This document shows positions 11,090-20,830 of a stretch of DNA of 64,000 bases, piece by piece. Position 1 is the stretch's first letter. Each line of letters starts with the position of its first letter. Under the pieces are notes generated by a model, which did not search any database, had not been told where the DNA came from, and was given only the letters and a program-made list of their open reading frames with translations. The DNA comes from Lethocerus indicus (lineage: Eukaryota > Arthropoda > Insecta > Hemiptera > Belostomatidae): NCBI GenBank assembly GCA_019843655.1, contig JACDQD010000003.1, positions 12,650,925-12,714,924 of the forward strand. Reading direction: 5' to 3'. Both the position numbers and the translations under genes were made by a program.

Positions 11090-12930
11090 CCCTCCGAGGT
11101 CAGTGAGATCATGTAACCTGACAAAAAACTGTTAGGAAAAAAACTCCAAATGATACGCCTCACGTTGCCTTTCAGGTAGCTATTAGCATGCTGGGAGGGG
11201 GGCCAACCCCTAAAAACCGAACCCTCCATTTTTAATAGGGAAAAAACTCCTTCCCCCTCTCTTTTCGCGGTGTCAACAAACGCTCCCCTCGAAGAGCGCA
11301 CGCGACCACCCAATCGGGATTCTCAGATCATTCCCCCGCTTACAGCTTAACAGGCTGTCTGGAAGAATTCGCCACGGATCCTATATTCCTATTCTATGTC
11401 GGACCATATATTTTTAGTTTGGAAAAAATCGTTCCCTTCCACAGCTTAATTAATTGCGTGGAATCCCTTCCACAGCAGGAGTTAGTTACAGTAAGAGATG
11501 GAAAACAGTGAAAGTTGCATTCAATAAATGTGGAAATACATTAATTCATTGTGTTTCGTGCGTTATTGAGGTGCGAAAACATATTTTCCGTTTTTATATA
11601 TGCTTAATATAATTTCGACTAATGTGGTTAGGAAAGAAACCTTATGCTATTCCTCGAACCACTAAGCTACGCCGGCCAATTTCTCTTCAATACATTATTG
11701 AAGATCTTACAACTGCACTTTAAATCTTGGCAATCACGGAAGAAAATCCAGAATTGAATTTTAACGATAAAATTACATTCGATCATTATTGAGAACAGCT
11801 CGTAAACTCCGGAATATTCGTTAGATCCTTAATTTCTATTGGTATGCGTGAGCGGATTTCACCCTTAAAAACGATACCCTCCATTTGTAGCTCAAAAATG
11901 AAATAGCAGAATGGAGGGTTGAAGTGAAAAAATCCCCTACTGGTTAAGCACGCGACCGCTCTTCTGGATTATTTCCGCAGGTTAACTAATAACATGTATG
12001 GGGCCTGTATCACCCCTATAGATCAAACCCTCCATTTTTAGCACGGCAAAAAACCCTCCCCTCGTTTTGAGGGGTTAATACAAGAACGGAGTGTCAACGA
12101 GGAGGGTACGAGTTCCCAAGGAACGAGTTCCCCTCTTAATGTGCACGCGACTGCTAGTTTCATCTGGCCTGATGGTTTAGTTTGTTGTTATTATGGAAGA
12201 GGGCCATTCCTTGAAACCCGAGCCTCTATTTTTACGATGGTATACTAGGCTCCTCTCGGACTAAAGGTAATAAACAATGAAGTTCCTATGACCCACGCGT
12301 CGGGTATAGATAAGGGATAGAATATTAGGTTGAATATTAATTATCTAGAGGCCTGTTTTATGTAGTAATATTGCACTGTTTAATATTGTACCGACGGTTA
12401 ATAGAGTCCAGTCCTTGAATAATGAAAAATGATGTATATCTCCTATAGAGTCGGTATTACATAGACAGATAGGTATTATCATTGAAGATGGAACCCTCCG
12501 GGAAATTTTTGTTAGAAAAAAAAGTCCCTCATTCGACAGGATTAATTTAAAAAAATACCAGTAAAAGTGCCAGTATGAGTGGAAAAACTCGCACCCCTCT
12601 AGGCAGCAGGTCAACTAGCGACTAGAGATTATTACTGCAGGTAACTATTAACATGCAAAGGGGGAGACCCCTAAAAGTAGACCCCACAATCTTTGCAGCG
12701 GGGGAAATGGCTCCTCTCTTTTCGGCACGGCTAATAGAAAAACGATGTGTCAACAAGGGTGAAAAAAGGGTCCCCCCTCACCGCATGCCGGCATGCACGC
12801 GACCTACCCGCCTTACGTAACTTGAACTTGCACAACCCCAAAAAACCAAACCCTACGTTTTTGTAAGGGGAAAAAAAGCCCCCTCGTTTTGCGGTGTTAA
12901 TAAAGCACCTGCGTCAACAACCTGGTCCTC
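11090..12930. repeat. Degenerate tandem array with about 650-bp spacing
   Basis: Shared blocks recur in the same order. CCCCTAAAAAC..ACCCTCCATTTTTA starts its ACCCT motif at 11221, 11876, 12027, 12681 (ACCCC) and 12850. GCACGCGAC occurs at 11298, 11948, 12143 and 12795. The forms of GGTAACTATTAACATG lie near 11175, 11982 and 12641. Pairs are 650-655 bp apart (11221/11876, 12027/12681, 11298/11948, 12143/12795), with inner spacings of 150-195. Other common blocks are a CCCTC-TTTTCGCGGTGT segment and GTGTCAACRA. No open frame runs through it. It is probably an old satellite or repeated insertions of one element. Confidence 0.7.
12783..12796. repeat. Perfect 14-bp palindrome
   Basis: GCATGCCGGCATGC, next to the GCACGCGAC block of the degenerate array. 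It is not present in the other units of the array. Confidence 0.8.
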
Positions 12931-14136
12931 TGCAAACAAAAAATGAACCCACTCACGCTTGGAATCTGCCTAAAAAATGACACATGATAAAGTATTTAAT
13001 GAATTGAATTGATACATGTTAAGGAAAAAACTAATGCTTGTTTTCATTGTGAAATAAGTTTAACTCGTAAAGTTCATTAAAATATCTTCTTGGTAATGTA
13101 ATAGTAAACTCTAAATAAGTAAGGGATATAAATATTAATTATATTTTGGCCAGGAAGTGATGTTTAGTGTGAGACAAAAATCGTCCCCGGTTTAAAAGGA
13201 TACAAATTATAAGGGAATGACTACTCTGTGCAGTTATACTGATGTCAGTATCCTGCATCAGTATCCACTGATCTTGTTGTATCATAAACAATGGTGTAAA
13301 CAATGTAGGTGAGATAAGTGTCTTCGGCGTAACTTCCATTGAACGTAGCACTTCTACTTGTAATAACCTAATACAATTGAACAATTCCCTCATTAGTATT
13401 CGTATAATACTACATATATAATTATATATTATAATAATTCGTATTGTATAATTAGCATTAAAGCCATCGTTATTAGGGAAAATAACTAAATGATCCCCAG
13501 CCATTTTGTGCACTGGGTAGAAATATGTTCTAATAAAAGTGTCGAGTCCCGAACCAAACCCCCCAGGAGAGGTCATAATAAAGCCCAGAGCCAGAGGGAT
13601 CTACAAAACGATCCCCTCCGGATATTGAGGAACAAAAAGAATATATACGAGGTGATGAAGGTCGCAGACAAACCTATTGCAGCCTCCCTCCGAAAGATGT
13701 AAATATTTCAGCCCGGTTTCAGTGATCCATAACGTGTTTATTTCGATTTGCACTTAACAGTATTGGTAATGCACCTTCAATAGAATTAAGGTAGGTACAT
13801 GACATCGAAATTTAACCGTAAGTTTAATTTAATTAAACCCTTTTTTAAGCGTTTTCCCTCAGTTCTATACAACACAAGCCGGGATCAATCATGGCGGTGC
13901 TGCGGCAGGAATGGCGATCTTCTGCGCAGACGTAGACTCTGCTCATATTATGACGTCATATTCTTTTATGAGGAACTGTTGCAAAAAATGTTTGGAGATC
14001 ATTGATGACAAATAAAAGCTCTACGTAAATTTTCCGGTTTTTCTACAATCTTATATTATAAACTTCTTTGATCCATAGAATGTTTTACTTGGATATATTA
14101 TCTCTTTTGCTATCTTCTACCTTCAATCTTTGATTT
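12931..14136. other. Gene-free stretch beyond hb 3' end
   Basis: AT-rich, with no recognisable gene. A minus-strand frame of 145 codons (13139-13576) has no family features and hydrophobic, AT-driven composition. Confidence 0.55.
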
Positions 14137-14230
14137 TGTATAGACCGGTATCGGCCTTCCACCATCGTCAGTATCATTCAGAGGGACAAAAGATCGCAAG
14201 AGTGGTGGTATTCCAAGTCGTCGCGGATCC
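14137..14230 (-). mobile_element. Dispersed repeat with hammerhead-like core, copy E (decayed)
   Basis: The minus strand reads ATA, CTGACGA, a stem II region, GATA (in place of GAAA), CCGG, TC, TAT. Stem I keeps 3 bp. A GGTATTCCAA arm (plus strand, 14207-14216) with TCGCGGATC lies on the 5' side of the core, opposite to the arm in copies A and B. This supports inverted termini. The GAAA change should abolish cleavage. Confidence 0.5.
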
Positions 14231-14384
14231 CTAAACATCTTCATAAACATATTTATTTAGGTGTTAGGATAAAAATTAAACTGTAAATTGGACGAATAAT
14301 ATTTGTTAGCAATGCTGTACACACATTTGAATGGTTTAATCACTATGGAAATTAGATACAAGGAAAATATATTAGTTCTAACGT

Positions 14385-14900
14385 ACATTTATACTGTACA
14401 CACATTTATTTAACTCAAGAAGACATACAAAAGTTTCAAAAATAAATAATTAGACTAGATAACCGTATTCACTTTACAAAAATATTCCAAGCCCTACCTT
14501 CCCTAGTAATATGGGTGTAACGAGTATAGGTGGTATACCTTTACAACTACCTAACCTCTAATAAATTGTGGCGGGTCGGAATTTTAATAAACGAGGTCTT
14601 TTAAAAACCCCTTATTTAGGTTTCGATTAGACACTATATATTTATATATATAATGAGCCGCACAAACGAGCACATCATGATATGATATAACACAAATACG
14701 CCTCTTAAAATATCCCATACTTCGGATAATATGATTTTAAAACACTCAACAAAACAAATCACACTCCAGTGTTCCTTACAAAATAAAATATTCGACTCGA
14801 AATAAATTTATAGATATCTTTTAATACACCTACGCCCCGGCAAGAAGATTAAACGAATTACAAAATATTACATTATATATCTCTGTACAAGTAAAAAAAA
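14385..14900 (-). other. hb: Putative hb 3' UTR
   Basis: AT-rich sequence downstream of the stop. The first clear minus-strand AATAAA is at 14405-14410, followed by a GT-rich stretch, so cleavage near 14385 is plausible. Another AATAAA lies further on near 14252. I looked for a Drosophila-type Nanos response element or the Pumilio octamer UGUANAUA and saw no clear match. Confidence 0.4.
14405..14410 (-). terminator. Candidate hb polyadenylation signal
   Basis: AATAAA on the minus strand, about 490 bases after the stop codon, with a GT-rich stretch just beyond. It is the first canonical hexamer encountered. In AT-rich DNA such a hexamer also arises by chance. Confidence 0.35.
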
Positions 14901-16320
14901 TTAAGAATGCGAAGTCCTGGCGATGTGCAAGAAGAACGCTACTTTGTCGGACGTCTGCTGGCCGCACATGTTGCACGTGAATGGGTCCTGGTAACCGTGG
15001 TAACCCATGTGCATGGTATACATGACGATATCCTTGAAGGATATATCGCAATACGAACAATTGTATTGATCCTGTTTATCGGTCTGCCGTTCCGATTTCT
15101 GTTGTTCGCTGTCGGCTTCGCAGGATTTAACTTGGCACGGCTTACTCGAGTCCCATTTGGTCGGTGTGGTGGTGGTAGTGGCGGTCGTGGTGGCCGTTGT
15201 GGGTGTGGTTGAGGGAGGCACCGGAGCCAGCGTCGGCGTCGGCGTCGGGGTCGGGGTCGGCCCGCCCTCCTCGTCGCTGTGCTGCTGGAGCCTCAGCGCG
15301 ATCCTCTCCAACTTAAACGCCTTACCCTTCCTCCTGCTCTTAAAGACGGGCGTCTCCGTGTTCCCCCCGCCTCCACCGCCCGCTACTTGTCCGGATTCGG
15401 CATCGGGACAGGTCAGGTCCAACGGCGTCTTGTCTTCCCTGTCCATTTCCGTATCCTCGTCGCATTGTTCATCGTCGATGGCCTTCTCGACGTTATTGTT
15501 CTTTTCCTCCAGTTTCATATCGTGCTGGAAAGCGAAAGGCGCGAAGCCGTTCAGTATGTTGTAGTAGGGCATTTGGGCCGGGAGGAGGCTATACGGATTG
15601 AACACGGGGACCGGAAGTTGCTGTTGCTGTTGTTGAGGGTGGGGTGGCTGCTGGTGATGCTGCTGCTGGTGCTGGAGTTGCTTCTCGGCCTGAGATTGCC
15701 CCTTCGGCTTCTGCTTGGGTCCTCTCCTCGTCCCATAAACATCCACTATCGGCAGAGGATTCGGCGAACCGTCCGGGTTGAGGACCATCGCCGGGTTGTG
15801 GCCGTACTTTCTCAGGTGGAGTTTCAGACTGTGGCAATATTTGGTGGCGTAGGTGCAATCCGCGCACCTGAATTGATACACGTTGCTATGGCTCTTCAAG
15901 TGCGAATTTAGCATGGACTTGTTCACGCAAGAGTACGAACATTTGTCACACTTGAACGGCTTAGAACCGAAATGATTGCGCAAATGGTACTCCAAATGGT
16001 GTTTATATTCGGTGACGAAAGGACATTTGGGGCACGTGAGAAGCCTCTCTTGTTTAATATGAGACCTCGAGTGCTCCCAGAACTCCAGTTTGGTAACCGC
16101 CGAAAATTCGCACTGTTTACACCTGAAGGTTTTGACCTTGCCCTGCGAATTGACCTTGGGAGTGTTAAGGCCGGGCTCCTCTTCCGTCCACATATCTTCC
16201 TCGTACAGATTCTCGTGGACCGTCTTCATGTGCTCGCGGAGCTTCTCACCTGTCTCCGCGTTGAAGTCGCAAGCCGTACACTTGGTCTCGTGGGAGAGAA
16301 GATGCTCGTTGAACTGAGAT
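14901..16320 (-). other. hb: hb exon 4 (rest of finger 1 to stop)
   Basis: The acceptor TTTCTACAG ends at 16321. The first base completes Arg218, then [10 protein letters not shown] supplies the two histidines of finger 1. The exon carries fingers 2-8, the Gln/His run, the PLDLT motif and the C-terminal finger pair. It ends HIARTSHS and TAA. A large last exon holding nearly all the zinc fingers is the usual hb arrangement in insects. Confidence 0.93.
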
Positions 16321-17366
16321 CTGTAGAAACAAATATTTGGTTAGGCCACGTATGTCTCCGGATTACCACTTATTAATACAGTTCCTTTCGTATAATGTTA
16401 ATGCAATTTTTTAAATATATATGCCAGGTACAACACTCCTAGTACCAAAGTGAAATTTAGATTGTGCACATTTTTGTCAATGTAATCGTACGTTTATTTC
16501 TTATTTATTAAACGCAGTTTCATACGGACCTAACATTGCAGAAGAAGTCGCACATTGGGCACTGCAATTTCTCCTCGGAGACGATCATACCGGTTCTCTG
16601 GAGTGCCATCTGGAGCCTCTTCAACGAGTCTCCGTTCTCGTAATATTCGTTTTCCGAGTTGGAACTCTGGGAAGTGTCCTGGTGATCGTGCTTGTCCGGC
16701 TGGTGCAGCTGAGGCTGTAGGATGCCCTCGGAGGAAGGGCTGGGAGGCGTCATCTGTGCCGGCGGGTTGGGCTTGTCCCTCGGGCTGTGGCTGCTGGGTG
16801 GCCTGTTGGCTCCTGCCTCTTGGTGGCCGATATAATCGGCGGCGTTCACTTGGTGGGGCGAGCCTGCGCCGCTGTAGTCAGGTTGAGGAGGGGTCGGAAA
16901 GCCGTAATTGTTGACTGTCGGCAGGCCCGGCGGTGTCAGCGGAGCCTGGAAGCTCGTTGTCTTATCATCGCCTCCGTAATGAGTATATTCAGCCTCATCT
17001 CTCGGTTCTTGTTTCTATTAAACCGAAAACATTTATTACACGTTACGTATATTCTAATGTACTAAAATATGGAATGTTTTTATCTAATAATGAAAAAGGC
17101 CTTATCGTATTATTAAATATTGATTATTAGAATTATAATTCGTTACGTACAATCTAACCATTTATAAATTAAATCCATTTATTAAAGTATGTACTCACCA
17201 CTATATTGTGGATCGGTTGCCGGAGCCAATGAGAGTCGACTGTTAGACCGGAAAAAACGGAATGGCGACCGACCTCGTCAAACTGTTGCTGTAGTCCGCA
17301 ATTCATGTTGGTGGCCGCGGCGTTCCCCTGCTGAGTCCCACTGTACAAATTCGGGCAAACAATCAT
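14901..17366 (-). CDS. hb: Hunchback, C2H2 zinc-finger gap-gene transcription factor (3 coding exons)
   Basis: Join 17366-17199, 17014-16530 and 16320-14901, giving 690 residues. Hunchback is a nuclear DNA-binding factor that patterns the anterior-posterior axis and sets early neuroblast identity. Seen: C2H2 fingers at 208-228, 232-253, 285-305, 314-334, 342-362, 370-392, 639-659 and 667-689. Central fingers 3-6 carry the family signatures [17 protein letters not shown] and [17 protein letters not shown], followed by [20 protein letters not shown]. Between the blocks lie a Gln/His-rich run (432-452), an acidic stretch (500-514), PLDLT (517-521, CtBP-type), Gly6 (532-537), a basic box (545-560) and a Thr/Pro tract (572-605). 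VKQE at 56-59 fits a SUMO site. Start: the ATG at 17364-17366 is the first in frame, with TGA in frame upstream in the non-coding exon. The stop is TAA at 14901-14903. The orthology call is very secure. The exact N-terminus and splice sites are predictions supported by GT-AG sites and matching phase. Confidence 0.96.
16321..16529 (-). other. hb: hb intron 3 (209 bp)
   Basis: Donor GTCCGT (weaker than consensus), acceptor TTTCTACAG. It is AT-rich and interrupts codon 218 inside zinc finger 1. Removal restores a perfect C-X2-C-X12-H-X3-H spacing. Confidence 0.88.
16530..17014 (-). other. hb: hb exon 3 (Pro-rich N-terminal region and start of finger 1)
   Basis: The acceptor TTTAATAG ends at 17015, and in-frame TAA and TAG just upstream force a splice here. 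It encodes residues 57-217 plus two bases of codon 218: [15 protein letters not shown], then a Pro/Ser/Gln-rich region ([27 protein letters not shown]), then [10 protein letters not shown], the first half of zinc finger 1. The donor AG|GTCCGT lies at 16529 (phase 2). Finger 1 is completed only by the next exon, which fixes this junction. Confidence 0.88.
17015..17198 (-). other. hb: hb intron 2 (184 bp)
   Basis: Donor GTGAGT, acceptor TTTAATAG. It is AT-rich and splices in phase 0 between Val56 and Lys57. No other feature is seen. Confidence 0.8.
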
Positions 17367-17376
17367 CGCATTATAC
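17199..17376 (-). other. hb: hb exon 2 (first coding exon)
   Basis: The acceptor TTGCAG ends at 17377. Ten untranslated bases precede the ATG at 17366. It encodes residues 1-56, beginning [14 protein letters not shown] and ending QPIHNIV. The donor GTGAGT begins at 17198 and splices in phase 0. This N-terminus is not conserved enough to recognise alone. It is assigned because the next exon continues in frame with the KQEP motif often seen near the Hunchback N-terminus. Confidence 0.8.
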
Positions 17377-20300
17377 CTGCAATCAAAATAAAAGCAATGT
17401 AATAAATAAAAATGTCGTACATAATTGAAAATATTAATTAAAAAACAAAAACCAATAGATCATTACGGCCGAAAAAATATCGCGAGTATTTGCCTGTCGG
17501 GATCTCTCATAAATTGAGCCATGTATACCCGTGTTTATAATCGAAATAGCTAAATTTGGTCTATTAGTTAATTAGTTCGATGATAATTATATTCGGCGAT
17601 TAGACCCCTTTTTGGTAAGCAAGCGTTTCGTTCCAGTCTACGTCGACATTCAAAATAGTGGAGTAGGTGACGCATAAATACTTAAACCGGGGGGATGCGT
17701 TAAATGGGTGCGTGTGACGGAGTGGCGGGGGGATGGACGTAGGCAAAACCACCCCCGTTGTAAAATGCGGCCCGGGACCCCCCGACTGGAACCGTGTCAA
17801 CCCTTTTTCAGGTACAACCCCATAACCGTTCAAACACAACAAAACACACCGGTTAAAAACGGTCTCCTGGGTGGTTGGGAGTATTGAATATTCTATGAGC
17901 CAGGAGGGTTGGCCAGGAGATTCTGGATTTCCCCAAAACCCCTTTTTCTGGGGCGGGAGGAAATGTCGACGACCCTGGGCAGACGATTTACTACCCTCCC
18001 GTGTTTTTCACTGTACACCGATAATTGGGCGTGCGAAACGTTTTCCAACAAAAGTCGCAATCCTCGGGGAGAAAGCCCCGTCGACCGGGTGGGTGTCCCA
18101 TAAAAGTCACTCCCGTATATTTACAATCGAACGCTTCGAAAGCAACGAAAATTCGGAGATGAACTGTTTCTGGATGTTTATTCTTCGAGGGCTAATCCAA
18201 CATTGGATTTGTAAACCGCCCCTTGATAACAATATTTAACGATTTCGAAGCGTAGATAAATGAAAGCGATAATGGTTAAGAGAATCGTGTTGGACGTTTA
18301 CAATTAGAAATAAAATCACCCGGTATCACTTTAACAGGTAATATACAGTTTTTTTTCTAGAGATTTGAGGACCGGATGAATTCAATTTGTATTCTTGGTT
18401 TGTATGCCGACATCAATTCGACATAGCCATCGCGAATTAAAATCAATTTCTGTTGAAAATTAGAGGGGTAACGGAATATTGCGATTTAATTCGTCAATTT
18501 TTTTAGATAGAGGCTCGAAGTTCAAGCGAATTTTCACTTTTGCTAGCGCTACAGCGCTAATGCTCGGATTTGAAGTGGAAGTAGGTGCGGGAAAATATTC
18601 CCAACGGAACCGTCAATGAGGAATCATTGGAAGAAATCATGAGGAATTATTCCGTTCCTTTTCCGGGTACCTAGTATTGATAAGTTGATTCACGGGGTGC
18701 CTCGGGAAACATATACGAACATATATATAAATTCGAGTGAAAATAAATGGATTAGCGGCAGAAAGGCTGGAAATTAGGGTCATTTCCTGGGCCTGTGCTG
18801 GTAGGTCGGGTGCGGTGAGAGCTGGGGGTCCGTTTTGCGCAACTGGGTGCCCTTCCTCCCCCCCGCCCCCGACGGGTCTCCCTAAAAACTTCTGGTATTC
18901 TTTCTCCCGCATTGTTGGGCCGCGGTCAACTTCCTAGGTTTGCGAAAAAAATCTCTCCTTAGGACGGCTCAGGGAAGAAAGAACTTTCTCTTCACCCCCC
19001 GAGGGGTTTTACGCAACAGTCAATTTTTAAGGCGGGGGCGGAACTCGGCCTACTTTCCGAGGGCTGTAAAACGTGCCTCCTGACTGCGAGGGCATTTTTA
19101 CCTACTTCTGGGATCAGAAGAATGACACAATAATATTCTTTCCTTTTTTTCGCCTACATTTCAATATGTAAATACGAATTGTCGCCATCCCCGATTTTCG
19201 AAAGGTCGGCAGTCGCCCGCCATAACAACATGATACGTCCTCAATATTGGAGATTCAAAATACAACAAAATCATCAAATTTTCCCTCGGGCGAGAGAAGA
19301 CCCCCCGAGTTAAATTAAAACAATATTTTAAATATGAAATACGATATTATTTAATGGGTTAGTATAAATTAGTTATTATATTTATACCCTTAGTTTGTTC
19401 AATATATCATTAATCATATTATCGGGTAGCGAATTAAAATCCATTATTTATGTAGTACACATTTATGTAGTAAAATTCTCGGACTGAAGATTAAGAAGTG
19501 GGGTTGTCAGAATTGTTTAAATAACTTGATAATAGTCGCACAATTCATGCGCAATATTAACAATTGTCGTAAGATTGGCTACATCTTAACTGATTTGTCC
19601 GCTGTGGAATGTAGGTACCACATACATACATACATATGTATATATATATATACACATATGTATTTATGGCATCGTCCGTTATTATGTATTGTTAGTACTT
19701 TGGATAACTAGAACAAAAGTATGCAGAACTTTCGATACTAAATTTTACATTTCAAATTAAGTTACAACAACGTATTGAAAGAAAGAATAACTAAATACAT
19801 AATAAGAAATTGGATTTACAGGATTCGATGTACGAAACGGATATATTCTGGTGACTTATGAGAAATCAGACATTTTTCTATTAAATATGTACAATAGTAC
19901 GATAAAGCCATTTAATTAAAGGCCATAATATAGAGAAAATTCATAGAATAAAAGACCACTACAGACGTGTTAAGAGCAATGACAGGCCGGTTATTCTGGC
20001 TCGATTGACGGAAGGTCACGGAGGTCACTATCTCTCAATGTCATTATTGCATACTGGTAAATATGAAATTGTGAATAAACCAACCGATCTTAATCCACTG
20101 ACAGAAGACATGATTATGTAAACCGGCGAATGAGACACATTATTTAAACTTATCTTAAACGCACTCGGATATATTATTAGGGTATAACGCAAAAACTATA
20201 AGCTATAAGAAAAGTATAAGACATTCGTGGAATTAATTCGGATAATCCCGAATTTCCGAAATACTTTTAAAGTGTGCACAAAGGTATAAAAAATAATTCT

Positions 20301-20634
20301 CATTCATCAATGATACTTCATAACTGGAAAATATTACAGTACGATTAGATAATCTAAATATTCTACACACTAACAGGATGCCGCATTCGTAGCAGACATG
20401 ATGATATTTCACTCACGATATCGAAAAACCGACACTGGTCTTACGTAAGGTAAATAGGCGAGATGAGATAGACAATCCCAAAACTAGTTCCACACTAATA
20501 AGTAGTACGTACGTACAGAAAAATACAGAGAAAGTTATAAAACGCGCGAAAAATAAAAAAACAAGTCTCATCGGCGTGTAACTGTCATATACGAGAAAAG
20601 AGGCCCTACAGAAAACACAGAAATATCAACTTAC
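17377..20634 (-). other. hb: hb intron 1 (3.26 kb, candidate regulatory intron)
   Basis: The donor GTAAGT is at 20634 and the acceptor TTGCAG at 17377. No coding potential is seen inside. It holds GC-rich patches at about 17680-18120 and 18770-19080, a perfect palindrome TAGCGCT-AC-AGCGCTA (18544-18559), a (CATA)/(TA) microsatellite (about 19618-19662) and ATAAAAAA (20553-20560), which resembles Hunchback's own A-rich binding site. A long 5' intron with compositional islands often carries enhancers, but no site here is proven. Confidence 0.5.
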
Positions 20635-20781
20635 CTCGGTAACAACTGTTGGGATGGTGGCGTCCTTTCAGATCACAACCGAATTAATCGTTTACCGGTT
20701 ATCAAATAAAAAGTGAATAAACGTCGGCGTTAAAACGGAGGGCGGACGAGACTTGTGATAGCCGAACAGGAAACAAACACT
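20635..20781 (-). other. hb: Putative hb non-coding first exon (5' UTR)
   Basis: A strong donor, GAG|GTAAGT, begins its intron at 20634 on the minus strand. Joined to the acceptor at 17377, the frame of the hb ATG runs back to an in-frame TGA without another ATG, so the exon would be untranslated. The 5' end is placed at a weak initiator-like CACAGTG (20778-20784). There is no TATA box at the expected spacing. A DPE-like AGTC lies near +29, one base off the canonical position. The donor is good; the start site is a guess, and upstream alternative first exons cannot be excluded. Confidence 0.5.
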
Positions 20782-20830
20782 GTGTAGTGCGTAGTGTGTA
20801 GGTGTTGTCCGGACGGTGGGAGGGTTGCGA
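20749..20830 (-). promoter_or_regulatory. Candidate hb core promoter
   Basis: This sits at the edge of a GC-rich patch (20790-21060) immediately upstream of the exon with the strong donor. CACAGTG (20778-20784) resembles the arthropod initiator TCAGT, and a DPE-like sequence lies about 29 bases inside. No TATA element is visible. Position relative to the donor is the main support; the motif matches are weak. Confidence 0.3.

Noticed and set aside
14411..14900. Nanos/Pumilio response elements in the hb 3' UTR
   Set aside because: No UGUANAUA octamer or GUUGU...AUUGUA bipartite element was found on the minus strand.
14907..16376. Long plus-strand frames of 101-210 codons (15279-15911, 15157-15564, 15972-16376 and others)
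   Set aside because: They are antisense or shifted shadows of the hb coding exon, produced by its GC-rich codon use.
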